Below the pieces are notes generated by a model. It had not been told where the DNA came from. It did no database searches and saw only the letters and a program-made list of their open reading frames with translations. DNA of 64,000 bases, from contig CDRNVI010000203.1 in NCBI GenBank assembly GCA_977017575.1, positions 62,001-126,000 on the forward strand, written 5' to 3'. Made by a program: the position numbers and the translations under genes. The stretch comes from Paramoeba atlantica. Lineage: Eukaryota; Discosea. Positions within the stretch are counted from its first letter, which is position 1, and each line of letters starts with the position of its first letter. Of this stretch, positions 5,933-21,300 are shown in pieces.

Positions 5933-6195
5933 TGTTACTCGGCAAAAATAAGGGAATTTTTGAGTAACAGACCGTTCAAATTGAAAACAAAAAAACAATT
6001 TGCACGGCAATTCTTGGGGTTTTTACGCCTCACGGCTTCGTGATTGGACTAAAGAGCAGGAGCGAGAGCAAGAAAGTTTGCAGGGGTAGTTGAGTTAGCT
6101 ATTCCCGGTGGTAGCTAACCTCGATTCCTTAGTCTTTAGTTGTGATAATTTGGGATAGCGAAGTAAAATTTTTAAAGTTCGCTATCGACAATTAT
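5933..6195 (+). ncRNA. Structured block, unit 2 (B form)
   Basis: Same six helices as unit 1. The outer H6 pair is a6145-t6195 where unit 1 has g1490-c1540. The pair two steps further out is t6143.g6197 (wobble) where unit 1 has t1488-a1542. H3 is followed by gattgg instead of gatcgg. Confidence 0.55.
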
Positions 6196-9192
6196 TGTTC
6201 TCTTTCATCTTTTGGCGTGCATTGCTAATTGATCCCAATAGACAATCACATTCAGAAATGATCGTTGCTATCCCTATATGTATGTAAAATATCATACATA
6301 AGAATCAATAAGATCTATTTCGTCTCCTCTTTTTTCTTTTAAAATAGCAGGACTAATCTATATTATATAGTTATTATTCAACTTTTTTAATTATATTTTA
6401 TCTGCTTGAACACCATAGTTCGATAAAAAATAAATAAAAAGATGAATAAATAACTAAAAAATAAAGATAGACAAGAACAAGAATAGTTTAGTTTAATTCC
6501 GTGTTAAATCCTCAATCCTTAAGTCGGATTTGTCACTCCATATACGATCAAACTTTATTTACTTAAATTTTTACAAAGATAGTAAAATTAAAAGTATAAA
6601 GATGATCTAGCTCACCAGTTTTATTTAAATTAAAATCTTACACAATGATTTTATATTTATAAACTACTCGCTTCCATCGACCCTCGACTTTGTTGAAGTT
6701 TGAGTTTTTGAGTTTACGATATTAAAGAGAAAAAAAATATTATTGCGCTCTATTGGTGGGGCTTTCGTTAGATTATTAAAAGCTCAACGTCATTGTTCGC
6801 GTTTTACGTTACACTCCACAAGCTAAACAAGTGCGTTCTGCCTTAATAATCACTACCCCTCACCAAAAGGTCGCAATAATATATGTTTTTAGCGTTTAAG
6901 ATCTGGAGACCATTTTCAAAATAGAAAATGTCAATCGCTTTTTTCTTACGCAAGTACGTCAAAAAAATCGTTTTTCTCCATGAGCTAAAACGAGTTAGTT
7001 CGATCGGGCTTTTTTTGATGCTTTTTTTGGATCGCAGCTTCAACAAAAAAAAATTTCTGCTGCTGTTTTCCAACAAAGAAAATTATAAAAAAATAATTTT
7101 GTTGTTGTCAAATACGATCTTTTAAAATATAAAATTTTTTTTATCGTTATAAATTTTATTCCAACATAAATTTGTTGGAAAAGTAACAGTAAAAAGTTGT
7201 TAATGAAAAAAAATAAATTCATTAACAACAACGTTGATGAAAAATATCAATCAACGCTGTTAAATTTCCAACAAAATAATGTCAGAAAAAAATTTCTGCC
7301 GAAATAATTTAGCTGATTAAATTTTTATCACGACAAAAATATTTTTTTGTGGATCAATTAAATCGTTATTAACAAAAAAGTTATAACGCTGTTAATTTTC
7401 CAACCTAAAAATTTTTTATCTCTCAAAAAATATTTTTTGATGTTCAAAGTTATCGTTTGATAACAAAAAAGTTATAACGCTGTAACTTTTCCAACAAAAA
7501 AAATTTTTTTTCGTGTTAAAAATTATTTTTGATCAATAAAAATTATTTTCGATGTTCAAATTCATCGTTTGATAACAAAAAAGTTATAACGCTGTTAATT
7601 TTCCATCAAAAATTATTTTTTTTGCTTCAAAAATTTTTTTTAACATAAAAATTTATGATGATGATTACAAAACCAGTGTTGCAACTCAAAAAAGTTGTTT
7701 AACACTGTGAATTTTCCATCAACATCATAATTTTTATTTAAAAATTTTAATCAAAATCAATTTTATAAACATTTTTTGTAAAAAAATTAAAATTTTTACT
7801 GGAAAATTACGGTGAGATGCATAAAAATTAGATTTAAACATAAATTTATGCAAACTACCGTTTAATTTCCAACAAAATTTAAATTTTTTTCATTCAAAAA
7901 TAGATTTTTTTAATTTTTCGCTGACAAAATTGAAAAAAAATTGAATTTTCATTCAAAAAGTTGTAAAATTGAGTCTCAGGATGAAAAAGTGGAAAAAGAC
8001 CACATTTTATCAATTCGACGCTAAATTAGCAAAAAATTTCAATTTCTACACCTAAATGACTGTAGAAATTGGTGTTTTCCTACAATTTTGTGGAAATCCC
8101 TGACAAACACTGCTAAATTTCCAACAAAAAGTCAATTTGCAGGTGCTGCCCGTGGATTTTCCAACAAAATACTAGCAAAACTACTCAAAATGCTATTTTT
8201 CCGGCAGAAAACCGTCAAAATCTGCTTTTTCTGGGCAGGAATGACAAAAACGGCCCAAAAAAGGCCCTGTCATTTTGCCCAAAAACGCAGTATTTTTTCC
8301 TGTTCTGGCCTGCAAATTAGCGGATGTCCAAGTGCCCCAAAAAAAGTGACTTGCACTCCGAGCCGACTCGAAAAGTCGTATTTTCCGGCAGAAACGAAAA
8401 AATATGCCACATTTTGTCCGACGATTATTTACAACTTTTTCTCGCATCCCATCATAGCGATTTTGCGGATCTGCAGGTTGGGAGGGAGCCAACTGCATTT
8501 TTTGGCCGTTTTGAACCCGTTTTGTAAAAAATCGCATATATAAACTCCTTAATTTCCCCTCAGAAATCTGCCACTTTTGGAGACCAAAAAGTGTTTTGCA
8601 GAATCTAAAGTGGAAAATAGGAGTTTTTTGACCCGATTTTGTGAACAAAACTGGCATCAAAAACTATTCCAAATGCTCCAATCCGAATTTCAGCTATTGA
8701 ACACTAAAAATGCTGAAAATCGCTATTTCGCACTGGAATTCCGCCAAAACTCCTTTTCAATGCGTATTTTGGGCGAGAAAACCGTCGATTTTATAATTTT
8801 TAAACTTTTTTTTGTATAATTTATCATTTTTAGCGCGGATTTCTATAATTTCTCGCATAATTTATTAGTTTTATAGCGTTGTAGTTAAAATTTTCATAAT
8901 TTTATCATCAAAGTCATCATTTTTCTATAATTTCAAACAAAATTATTAAAAAAAATGTTGTCTCAGACGAAAAAATTGCATGAAAGTTGTTAAACAACAC
9001 TAAAACTAAAAAAATATCCCGCAGAAATTAAAAAACCGTGATAAAAATTTATAAATTCAAAAGAAAAATTTAAAAATCTTAAAAATTTATGATGAAATCA
9101 TCTTCTTTGTACCAAAATCAGATGTAAACATCAAAAAATTTTTTTAAAATCACTAGTTGAAACCATCGTCTATGGTTTCTTTTGTTAATGAT

Positions 9193-12100
9193 CAATGTTT
9201 TCATTTCATTCATAACATTTTCACGTTAACTTCGTTCAACTAACTTGAATTTTATTAAAATTATGATTCATAAAATAATTTTTTCATTGCTAAAAATAGA
9301 ATCGCAATGGAAATTATTATGAAACAAGTTTTAATAATTCAAACTTAAGTTTGAACTCGAGTTATAAAATTTTATAAATTTAAATTATAATTTCAATCAT
9401 TTCTATAATTAATTCAATAGAGAATTTATAATTATGAAACTATGAAACTATATTTAATGATTTAAAATTTAATAATCCCTGTATGTGTTCTTTATGTTTT
9501 CAATGTCTGATGATATGTTCGATATATCATCTTCTTTGTACCAAAATCAGATGTTGATTATCGTACATTCTTATTACATGAAAACAAAAAAGAACATACA
9601 ACAGGGAAATACTAAGATACTTTAATAACTATTATGTATATAAATTGATCGAATATATAATTACAAAAATAATTTAAAATATTCAATAATATTAAATATA
9701 TATAGTTATTAAAGTGATCTTGTATCCTAGTTCATGTCGATTCTTTTAGGTTTTCATGTAATAAGAATGTACGATAATCAACATCTGATTTTGACTCAAA
9801 GTAGAGTAATCATCGTTAAATATCAGTACAAAACTTATTACAAAGAAAACAACTAATAAAGCATCGACATGAAATTCTGCTAAGATTTCTACGAAATTCA
9901 AGCAGAAAATTACACTAAGATTTCCTATAGAAATTCAAGTGTAAACAAACATTAGTATTGCAAAAACAATCTATGTTTGTATTAAAAAAAACACATCTAG
10001 AACAATATAATATAAATCAATAAAAATATTTAATTACAAAAATAATATAAAATATAATTTATAAATTTATTATTAAAATGATCTAGATGAACATATTCCT
10101 GGGTATTCTAATGTGGTTTTCATGTAATAAACATGTACGATAATCAACATCTGATTTTGACTCAAAGTAGAGTAATCATCGTTAAATATCGTATAAAGTT
10201 TATTAATAATAAAACCACAAAGGAATCCAAGGAATAATTATGCTAAGATTTATACTAAATTCAAGCATAAGATTGCACTAAGATTTCCTTCAGAAATTCA
10301 AGTGCAAATATCCGCTCAACTTATAAAATATAAGTGGCGTCTATATATTTAATCATTACAAAAATAATGAATTAAATAGATCATGATAAGATTTTTTACA
10401 AAAATTCAATCATGAAGCATACACTATAGTGTATGCAAATTATTACAAAAATAATAATTTTAAAATTTTTTCTTCGAAATTCAAAGAAGAATTTATTCGA
10501 AAAAAATATAAATTTTAATGTTTACGTGTTTAACTACAACTTAAATTTATATATATTTCGTTAAATTAAGAGAATAATTAAACGAAACTGTTACTCGGCA
10601 AAAATAAGGGAATTTTTGAGTAACAGACCGTTCAAATTGAAAACAAAAAAACAATTTGCACGGCAATTCTTGGGGTTTTTACGCCTCACGGCTTCGTGAT
10701 TGGACTAAAGAGCAGGAGCGAGAGCAAGAAAGTTTGCAGGGGTAGTTGAGTTAGCTATTCCCGGTGGTAGCTAACCTCGATTCCTTAGTCTTTAGTTGTG
10801 ATAATTTGGGATAGCGAAGTAAAATTTTTAAAGTTCGCTATCGACAATTATTGTTCTCTTTCATCTTTTGGCGTGCATTGCTAATTGATCCCAATAGACA
10901 ATCACATTCAGAAATGATCGTTGCTATCCCTATATGTATGTAAAATATCATACATAAGAATCAATAAGATCTATTTCGTCTCCTCTTTTTTCTTTTAAAA
11001 TAGCAGGACTAATCTATATTATATAGTTATTATTCAACTTTTTTAATTATATTTTATCTGCTTGAACACCATAGTTCGATAAAAAATAAATAAAAAGATG
11101 AATAAATAACTAAAAAATAAAGATAGACAAGAACAAGAATAGTTTAGTTTAATTCCGTGTTAAATCCTCAATCCTTAAGTCGGATTTGTCACTCCATATA
11201 CGATCAAACTTTATTTACTTAAATTTTTACAAAGATAGTAAAATTAAAAGTATAAAGATGATCTAGCTCACCAGTTTTATTTAAATTAAAATCTTACACA
11301 ATGATTTTATATTTATAAACTACTCGCTTCCATCGACCCTCGACTTTGTTGAAGTTTGAGTTTTTGAGTTTACGATATTAAAGAGAAAAAAAATATTATT
11401 GCGCTCTATTGGTGGGGCTTTCGTTAGATTATTAAAAGCTCAACGTCATTGTTCGCGTTTTACGTTACACTCCACAAGCTAAACAAGTGCGTTCTGCCTT
11501 AATAATCACTACCCCTCACCAAAAGGTCGCAATAATATATGTTTTTAGCGTTTAAGATCTGGAGACCATTTTCAAAATAGAAAATGTCAATCGCTTTTTT
11601 CTTACGCAAGTACGTCAAAAAAATCGTTTTTCTCCATGAGCTAAAACGAGTTAGTTCGATCGGGCTTTTTTTGATGCTTTTTTTGGATCGCAGCTTCAAC
11701 AAAAAAAAATTTCTGCTGCTGTTTTCCAACAAAGAAAATTATAAAAAAATAATTTTGTTGTTGTCAAATACGATCTTTTAAAATATAAAATTTTTTTTAT
11801 CGTTATAAATTTTATTCCAACATAAATTTGTTGGAAAAGTAACAGTAAAAAGTTGTTAATGAAAAAAAATAAATTCATTAACAACAACGTTGATGAAAAA
11901 TATCAATCAACGCTGTTAAATTTCCAACAAAATAATGTCAGAAAAAAATTTCTGCCGAAATAATTTAGCTGATTAAATTTTTATCACGACAAAAATATTT
12001 TTTTGTGGATCAATTAAATCGTTATTAACAAAAAAGTTATAACGCTGTTAATTTTCCAACCTAAAAATTTTTTATCTCTCAAAAAATATTTTTTGATGTT

Positions 12101-13849
12101 CAAAGTTATCGTTTGATAACAAAAAAGTTATAACGCTGTAACTTTTCCAACAAAAAAAATTTTTTTTCGTGTTAAAAATTATTTTTGATCAATAAAAATT
12201 ATTTTCGATGTTCAAATTCATCGTTTGATAACAAAAAAGTTATAACGCTGTTAATTTTCCATCAAAAATTATTTTTTTTTGCTTCAAAAATTTTTTTTAA
12301 CATAAAAATTTATAATGATGATTACAAAATAAGTGTTGCAACTCAAAAAAGTTGTTTAACACTGTTAATTTTCCATCAACATCATAATTTTTATTTAAAA
12401 ATTTTAATCAAGCTCAATTTTATAAACATTTTTTGTAAAAAAATTAAAATTTTTACTGGAAAATTACGGTGAGATGCATAAAAATTAGATTTAAACATAA
12501 ATTTATGCAAACTACCGTTTAATTTCCAACAAAATTTAAATTTTTTTCATTCAAAAATAGATTTTTTTAATTTTTCGCCGACAAAATTGAAAAAAAATTG
12601 AATTTTCATTCAAAAAGTTGTAAAATTGAGTCTCAGGATGAAAAAGTGGAAAAAGACCACATTTTATCAATTCGACGCTAAATTAGCAAAAAATTTCAAT
12701 TTCTACACCTAAATGACTGTAGAAATTGGTGTTTTCCTACAATTTTGTGGAAATCCCTGACAAACACTGCTAAATTTCCAACAAAAAGTCAATTTGCAGG
12801 TGCTGCCCGTGGATTTTCCAACAAAATACTAGCAAAACTACTCAAAATGCTATTTTTCCGGCAGAAAACCGTCAAAATCTGCTTTTTCTGGGCAGGAATG
12901 ACAAAAACGGCCCAAAAAAGGCCCTGTCATTTTGCCCAAAAACGCAGTATTTTTTCCTGTTCTGGCCTGCAAATTAGCGGATGTCCAAAGCCCCCAAAAA
13001 AAGTGACTTGGACTCCGAGCCGACTCGAAAAGTCGTATTTTCCGGCAGAAACGAAAAAATATGCCACATTTTGTCCGACGATTATTTACAACTTTTTCTC
13101 GCATCCCATCATGGCGATTTTGCGGATCTGCAGGTTGGGAGGGAGCCAACTGCATTTTTTGGCCGTTTTGAACCCGTTTTGTAAAAAATCGCATATATAA
13201 ACTCCATAATTTCCCCTCAGAAATCTGCCACTTTTGGAGGCCAAAAAGTGTTTTGCAGAATCTCGAGGGCAAAATAGGAGTTTTTTGACCCGATTTTGTG
13301 AACAAAACTGGCATCAAAAACTATTCCAAATGCTCCAATCCGAATTTCAGCTATTGAACACTAAAAATGCTGAAAATCGCTATTTCGCACTGGAATTCCG
13401 CCAAAACTCCTTTTCAATGCGTATTTTGGGCGAGAAAACCGTCGATTTTATAATTTTTAAACTTTTTTTTGTATAATTTATCATTTTTAGCGCGGATTTC
13501 TATAATTTCTCGCATAATTTATTAGTTTTATAGCGTTGTAGTTAAAATTTTCATAATTTTATCATCAAAGTCATCATTTTTCTATAATTTCAAACAAAAT
13601 TATTAAAAAAAATGTTGTCTCAGACGAAAAAATTGCATGAAAGTTGTTAAACAACACTAAAACTAAAAAAATATCCCGCAGAAATTAAAAAACCGTGATA
13701 AAAATTTATAAATTCAAAAGAAAAATTTAAAAATCTTAAAAATTTATGATGAAATCATCTTCTTTGTACCAAAATCAGATGTAAACATCAAAAAATTTTT
13801 TTAAAATCACTAGCTGAAACCATCGTCTATGGTTTCTTTTGTTAATGAT
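9193..13849 (+). repeat. Array unit 3 (B first half, A second half)
   Basis: It matches unit 2 through the B marker gaagtttgag near 11354. From about 12270 it carries A markers (longer T run, tataatgatg, aaagcccccaa, tctcgagggc). The switch lies between those points. It is 4657 bp long. Confidence 0.94.
10589..10851 (+). ncRNA. Structured block, unit 3 (B form)
   Basis: It carries the B form of H6 (ataattt with aattatt), as in unit 2, so the compensated pair is inherited as a block. Confidence 0.55.
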
Positions 13850-16800
13850 CAATGTTTTCATTTCATTCATAACATTTTCACGTTAACTTCGTTCAACTAA
13901 CTTGAATTTTATTAAAATTATGATTCATAAAATAATTTTTTCATTGCTAAAAATAGAATCGCAATGGAAATTATTATGAAACAAGTTTTAATAATTCAAA
14001 CTTAAGTTTGAACTCGAGTTATAAAATTTTAATAACATTAATATATACTTTTAAATAACTTCTATAATTAATTCAAAAGAGAATTTATAATTATGAACTT
14101 ATAAAACTATATTTAATGATTTAAAAATTTAATAACTTGTTCTAATGTTTTCAATGTAATACGATATTTACGATATATGATCTTCTTTGTTCCAAAATCA
14201 GATGTTGATTATCGTACATTCTTATTACATGAAAACAAAGAACAGCTACGGATAAGAACTGAAATGCCTTCCATATACCGAGATACTTTAAATTGATTAT
14301 AGATAAATTTTCTAAAATATTTAATTACAAAAATAATTTAAAATATTATTTACAAAACTTATAAATATAATCAATAAAAGTATACGTTATAAAGGAGCGC
14401 ATAGTTCCTATCACTTTTAAATACGCTATTTTCCTTGATAAAAAAAATCACTGGAAAATTAGCAGTCTTTAAAGAACTTCGATACAAAAAAGTATCTTGA
14501 CAATCTCTGTTGTTTTTGTTACAAAAAAATAGTAAATAACTTCAAACATATATACAAAATTAAACGTGTATAAAAAAAGAAAAACATACACTTTGATACA
14601 TTCAATCAAAAAAGATCTCAATCATGTATCATTAACTTTAGCATATATGTAAGAAGTTCCTTGGTGATTAATTCTTTTACGGTTTTCATGTAATAAACAT
14701 GTACGATAATCAACATCTGATTTTAACTCAAAGCAGAGTAATCATCGTTAAATATCGTACAAAAGTTATTACAAAGAAAACTGCTAAGAATTATCATCAG
14801 GAAATTGCACTAAGATTTCCTTCAGAAATTCAAGTACAAATATCCGCTTAACTTATAAAAAGATATAAGTAGCTTCTATATATATTTTTTTATCGAAAAA
14901 ACGATAAATAAATAAAGATCATGATAAGATTTCTACGAAATTCAATCATGAAGCATACACTATAGTGTATGCAAATTATTACAAAAATAATAATTTTAAA
15001 ATTTTTTTCTTCGTAATTCAAAGAAGAATTTACTTGAAAAAAAATATAAATTTTAATGTTTTCGTGTTTAACTACAACTTAAATTTATATATATTTCGTT
15101 AAATTAAGAGAATAATTAAACGAAACTGTTACTCGGCAAAAATAAGGGAATTTTTGAGTAACAGACCGTTCAAATTGAAAACAAAAAAACAATTTGCACG
15201 GCAATTCTTGGGGTTTTTACGCCTCACGGCTTCGTGATCGGACTAAAGAGCAGTAGCGAGAGCAAGAAAGTTTGCAGGGGTAGTTGAGTTAGCTATTCCC
15301 GGTGGTAGCTAACCTCGATTCCTTAGTCTTTAGTTGTGGTAATTTGGGATAGCGAAGTAAAATTTTTAAAGTTCGCTATCGACAATTACTATTCTCTTTC
15401 ATCTTTTGGCGTGCATTGCTAATTGATCCCAATAGACAATCACATTCAGAAACGATCGTAGCTTTACCTATATGTATGTAAAATATCATACATAAGAATC
15501 AATAAGATCTGTTTCGTCTCCTCTTTTTTCTTTTAAAATAGCAGGACTAATCTATATTATATAATTATTATTCAACTTTTTTAATTATATTTTATCTGCT
15601 TGAACACCATAGTTCGATAAAAAATAAATAAAAAGATGAATAAATAACTAAAAAATAAAGATAGACAAGAACAAGAATAGTTTAGTTTAATTCCGTGTTA
15701 AATCCTCAATCCTTAAGTCGGATTTGTCACTCCATATACGATCAAACTTTATTTACTTAAATTTTTACAAAGATAGTAAAATTAAAAGTATAAAGATGAT
15801 CTAGCTCACCAGTTTTATTTAAATTAAAATCTTACACAATGATTTTATATTTATAAACTACTCGCTTCCATCGACCCTCGACTTTGTTGAAGTTTAAGTT
15901 TTTGAGTTTACGATATTAAAGAGAAAAAAAATATTATTGCGCTCTATTGGTGGGGCTTTCGTTAGATTATTAAAAGCTCAACGTCATTGTTCGCGTTTTA
16001 CGTTACACTCCACAAGCTAAACAAGTGCGTTCTGCCTTAATAATCACTACCCCTCACCAAAAGGTCGCAATAATATATGTTTTTAGCGTTTAAGATCTGG
16101 AGACCATTTTCAAAATAGAAAATGTCAATCGCTTTTTTCTTACGCAAGTACGTCAAAAAAATCGTTTTTCTCCATGAGCTAAAACGAGTTAGTTCGATCG
16201 GGCTTTTTTTGATGCTTTTTTTGGATCGCAGCTTCAACAAAAAAAAATTTCTGCTGCTGTTTTCCAACAAAGAAAATTATAAAAAAATAATTTTGTTGTT
16301 GTCAAATACGATCTTTTAAAATATAAAATTTTTTTTATCGTTATAAATTTTATTCCAACATAAATTTGTTGGAAAAGTAACAGTAAAAAGTTGTTAATGA
16401 AAAAAAATAAATTCATTAACAACAACGTTGATGAAAAATATCAATCAACGCTGTTAAATTTCCAACAAAATAATGTCAGAAAAAAATTTCTGCCGAAATA
16501 ATTTAGCTGATTAAATTTTTATCACGACAAAAATATTTTTTTGTGGATCAATTAAATCGTTATTAACAAAAAAGTTATAACGCTGTTAATTTTCCAACCT
16601 AAAAATTTTTTATCTCTCAAAAAATATTTTTTGATGTTCAAAGTTATCGTTTGATAACAAAAAAGTTATAACGCTGTAACTTTTCCAACAAAAAAAATTT
16701 TTTTTCGTGTTAAAAATTATTTTTGATCAATAAAAATTATTTTCGATGTTCAAATTCATCGTTTGATAACAAAAAAGTTATAACGCTGTTAATTTTCCAT

Positions 16801-18387
16801 CAAAAATTATTTTTTTTTGCTTCAAAAATTTTTTTTAACATAAAAATTTATAATGATGATTACAAAATAAGTGTTGCAACTCAAAAAAGTTGTTTAACAC
16901 TGTTAATTTTCCATCAACATCATAATTTTTATTTAAAAATTTTAATCAAGCTCAATTTTATAAACATTTTTTGTAAAAAAATTAAAATTTTTACTGGAAA
17001 ATTACGGTGAGATGCATAAAAATTAGATTTAAACATAAATTTATGCAAACTACCGTTTAATTTCCAACAAAATTTAAATTTTTTTCATTCAAAAATAGAT
17101 TTTTTTAATTTTTCGCCGACAAAATTGAAAAAAAATTGAATTTTCATTCAAAAAGTTGTAAAATTGAGTCTCAGGATGAAAAAGTGGAAAAAGACCACAT
17201 TTTATCAATTCGACGCTAAATTAGCAAAAAATTTCAATTTCTACACCTAAATGACTGTAGAAATTGGTGTTTTCCTACAATTTTGTGGAAATCCCTGACA
17301 AACACTGCTAAATTTCCAACAAAAAGTCAATTTGCAGGTGCTGCCCGTGGATTTTCCAACAAAATACTAGCAAAACTACTCAAAATGCTATTTTTCCGGC
17401 AGAAAACCGTCAAAATCTGCTTTTTCTGGGCAGGAATGACAAAAACGGCCCAAAAAAGGCCCTGTCATTTTGCCCAAAAACGCAGTATTTTTTCCTGTTC
17501 TGGCCTGCAAATTAGCGGATGTCCAAAGCCCCCAAAAAAAGTGACTTGGACTCCGAGCCGACTCGAAAAGTCGTATTTTCCGGCAGAAACGAAAAAATAT
17601 GCCACATTTTGTCCGACGATTATTTACAACTTTTTCTCGCATCCCATCATGGCGATTTTGCGGATCTGCAGGTTGGGAGGGAGCCAACTGCATTTTTTGG
17701 CCGTTTTGAACCCGTTTTGTAAAAAATCGCATATATAAACTCCATAATTTCCCCTCAGAAATCTGCCACTTTTGGAGGCCAAAAAGTGTTTTGCAGAATC
17801 TCGAGGGCAAAATAGGAGTTTTTTGACCCGATTTTGTGAACAAAACTGGCATCAAAAACTATTCCAAATGCTCCAATCCGAATTTCAGCTATTGAACACT
17901 AAAAATGCTGAAAATCGCTATTTCGCACTGGAATTCCGCCAAAACTCCTTTTCAATGCGTATTTTGGGCGAGAAAACCGTCGATTTTATAATTTTTAAAC
18001 TTTTTTTTGTATAATTTATCATTTTTAGCGCGGATTTCTATAATTTCTCGCATAATTTATTAGTTTTATAGCGTTGTAGTTAAAATTTTCATAATTTTAT
18101 CATCAAAGTCATCATTTTTCTATAATTTCAAACAAAATTATTAAAAAAAATGTTGTCTCAGACGAAAAAATTGCATGAAAGTTGTTAAACAACACTAAAA
18201 CTAAAAAAATATCCCGCAGAAATTAAAAAACCGTGATAAAAATTTATAAATTCAAAAGAAAAATTTAAAAATCTTAAAAATTTATGATGAAATCATCTTC
18301 TTTGTACCAAAATCAGATGTAAACATCAAAAAATTTTTTTAAAATCACTAGCTGAAACCATCGTCTATGGTTTCTTTTGTTAATGAT
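13850..18387 (+). repeat. Array unit 4 (type A, 4538 bp)
   Basis: This is a complete A unit with A markers throughout (gatcggactaaagagcagtagcg, ggtggtagc, aaagccccc). By eye I saw no difference from unit 5. Confidence 0.96.
15127..15389 (+). ncRNA. Structured block, unit 4 (A form)
   Basis: All six helices are intact and match unit 1 (gatcgg, gcagtagcg, ggtggtagc, gtaattt with aattac). Confidence 0.5.
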
Positions 18388-21300
18388 CAATGTTTTCATT
18401 TCATTCATAACATTTTCACGTTAACTTCGTTCAACTAACTTGAATTTTATTAAAATTATGATTCATAAAATAATTTTTTCATTGCTAAAAATAGAATCGC
18501 AATGGAAATTATTATGAAACAAGTTTTAATAATTCAAACTTAAGTTTGAACTCGAGTTATAAAATTTTAATAACATTAATATATACTTTTAAATAACTTC
18601 TATAATTAATTCAAAAGAGAATTTATAATTATGAACTTATAAAACTATATTTAATGATTTAAAAATTTAATAACTTGTTCTAATGTTTTCAATGTAATAC
18701 GATATTTACGATATATGATCTTCTTTGTTCCAAAATCAGATGTTGATTATCGTACATTCTTATTACATGAAAACAAAGAACAGCTACGGATAAGAACTGA
18801 AATGCCTTCCATATACCGAGATACTTTAAATTGATTATAGATAAATTTTCTAAAATATTTAATTACAAAAATAATTTAAAATATTATTTACAAAACTTAT
18901 AAATATAATCAATAAAAGTATACGTTATAAAGGAGCGCATAGTTCCTATCACTTTTAAATACGCTATTTTCCTTGATAAAAAAAATCACTGGAAAATTAG
19001 CAGTCTTTAAAGAACTTCGATACAAAAAAGTATCTTGACAATCTCTGTTGTTTTTGTTACAAAAAAATAGTAAATAACTTCAAACATATATACAAAATTA
19101 AACGTGTATAAAAAAAGAAAAACATACACTTTGATACATTCAATCAAAAAAGATCTCAATCATGTATCATTAACTTTAGCATATATGTAAGAAGTTCCTT
19201 GGTGATTAATTCTTTTACGGTTTTCATGTAATAAACATGTACGATAATCAACATCTGATTTTAACTCAAAGCAGAGTAATCATCGTTAAATATCGTACAA
19301 AAGTTATTACAAAGAAAACTGCTAAGAATTATCATCAGGAAATTGCACTAAGATTTCCTTCAGAAATTCAAGTACAAATATCCGCTTAACTTATAAAAAG
19401 ATATAAGTAGCTTCTATATATATTTTTTTATCGAAAAAACGATAAATAAATAAAGATCATGATAAGATTTCTACGAAATTCAATCATGAAGCATACACTA
19501 TAGTGTATGCAAATTATTACAAAAATAATAATTTTAAAATTTTTTTCTTCGTAATTCAAAGAAGAATTTACTTGAAAAAAAATATAAATTTTAATGTTTT
19601 CGTGTTTAACTACAACTTAAATTTATATATATTTCGTTAAATTAAGAGAATAATTAAACGAAACTGTTACTCGGCAAAAATAAGGGAATTTTTGAGTAAC
19701 AGACCGTTCAAATTGAAAACAAAAAAACAATTTGCACGGCAATTCTTGGGGTTTTTACGCCTCACGGCTTCGTGATCGGACTAAAGAGCAGTAGCGAGAG
19801 CAAGAAAGTTTGCAGGGGTAGTTGAGTTAGCTATTCCCGGTGGTAGCTAACCTCGATTCCTTAGTCTTTAGTTGTGGTAATTTGGGATAGCGAAGTAAAA
19901 TTTTTAAAGTTCGCTATCGACAATTACTATTCTCTTTCATCTTTTGGCGTGCATTGCTAATTGATCCCAATAGACAATCACATTCAGAAACGATCGTAGC
20001 TTTACCTATATGTATGTAAAATATCATACATAAGAATCAATAAGATCTGTTTCGTCTCCTCTTTTTTCTTTTAAAATAGCAGGACTAATCTATATTATAT
20101 AATTATTATTCAACTTTTTTAATTATATTTTATCTGCTTGAACACCATAGTTCGATAAAAAATAAATAAAAAGATGAATAAATAACTAAAAAATAAAGAT
20201 AGACAAGAACAAGAATAGTTTAGTTTAATTCCGTGTTAAATCCTCAATCCTTAAGTCGGATTTGTCACTCCATATACGATCAAACTTTATTTACTTAAAT
20301 TTTTACAAAGATAGTAAAATTAAAAGTATAAAGATGATCTAGCTCACCAGTTTTATTTAAATTAAAATCTTACACAATGATTTTATATTTATAAACTACT
20401 CGCTTCCATCGACCCTCGACTTTGTTGAAGTTTAAGTTTTTGAGTTTACGATATTAAAGAGAAAAAAAATATTATTGCGCTCTATTGGTGGGGCTTTCGT
20501 TAGATTATTAAAAGCTCAACGTCATTGTTCGCGTTTTACGTTACACTCCACAAGCTAAACAAGTGCGTTCTGCCTTAATAATCACTACCCCTCACCAAAA
20601 GGTCGCAATAATATATGTTTTTAGCGTTTAAGATCTGGAGACCATTTTCAAAATAGAAAATGTCAATCGCTTTTTTCTTACGCAAGTACGTCAAAAAAAT
20701 CGTTTTTCTCCATGAGCTAAAACGAGTTAGTTCGATCGGGCTTTTTTTGATGCTTTTTTTGGATCGCAGCTTCAACAAAAAAAAATTTCTGCTGCTGTTT
20801 TCCAACAAAGAAAATTATAAAAAAATAATTTTGTTGTTGTCAAATACGATCTTTTAAAATATAAAATTTTTTTTATCGTTATAAATTTTATTCCAACATA
20901 AATTTGTTGGAAAAGTAACAGTAAAAAGTTGTTAATGAAAAAAAATAAATTCATTAACAACAACGTTGATGAAAAATATCAATCAACGCTGTTAAATTTC
21001 CAACAAAATAATGTCAGAAAAAAATTTCTGCCGAAATAATTTAGCTGATTAAATTTTTATCACGACAAAAATATTTTTTTGTGGATCAATTAAATCGTTA
21101 TTAACAAAAAAGTTATAACGCTGTTAATTTTCCAACCTAAAAATTTTTTATCTCTCAAAAAATATTTTTTGATGTTCAAAGTTATCGTTTGATAACAAAA
21201 AAGTTATAACGCTGTAACTTTTCCAACAAAAAAAATTTTTTTTCGTGTTAAAAATTATTTTTGATCAATAAAAATTATTTTCGATGTTCAAATTCATCGT

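Larger units (their letters stand above)
4537..9192 (+). repeat. Array unit 2 (type B, 4656 bp)
   Basis: The first half has the B hairpin set: one forward hairpin, two reverse hairpins, two AT-core hairpins and five mini-hairpins. Markers are gtgattgg and ataattt/aattatt in the structured block and gaagtttgag near 6697. The second half has accagtgttgc and ttgcactccg like unit 1. It is about 120 bp longer than an A unit because of the extra hairpins. Confidence 0.95.

Noticed and set aside
12185-12472. 95-codon plus-strand frame in A-type second halves
   Set aside because: It runs through hairpins and TTTTCCAACA boxes and exists only where a few bases differ from B and C. Not a gene.
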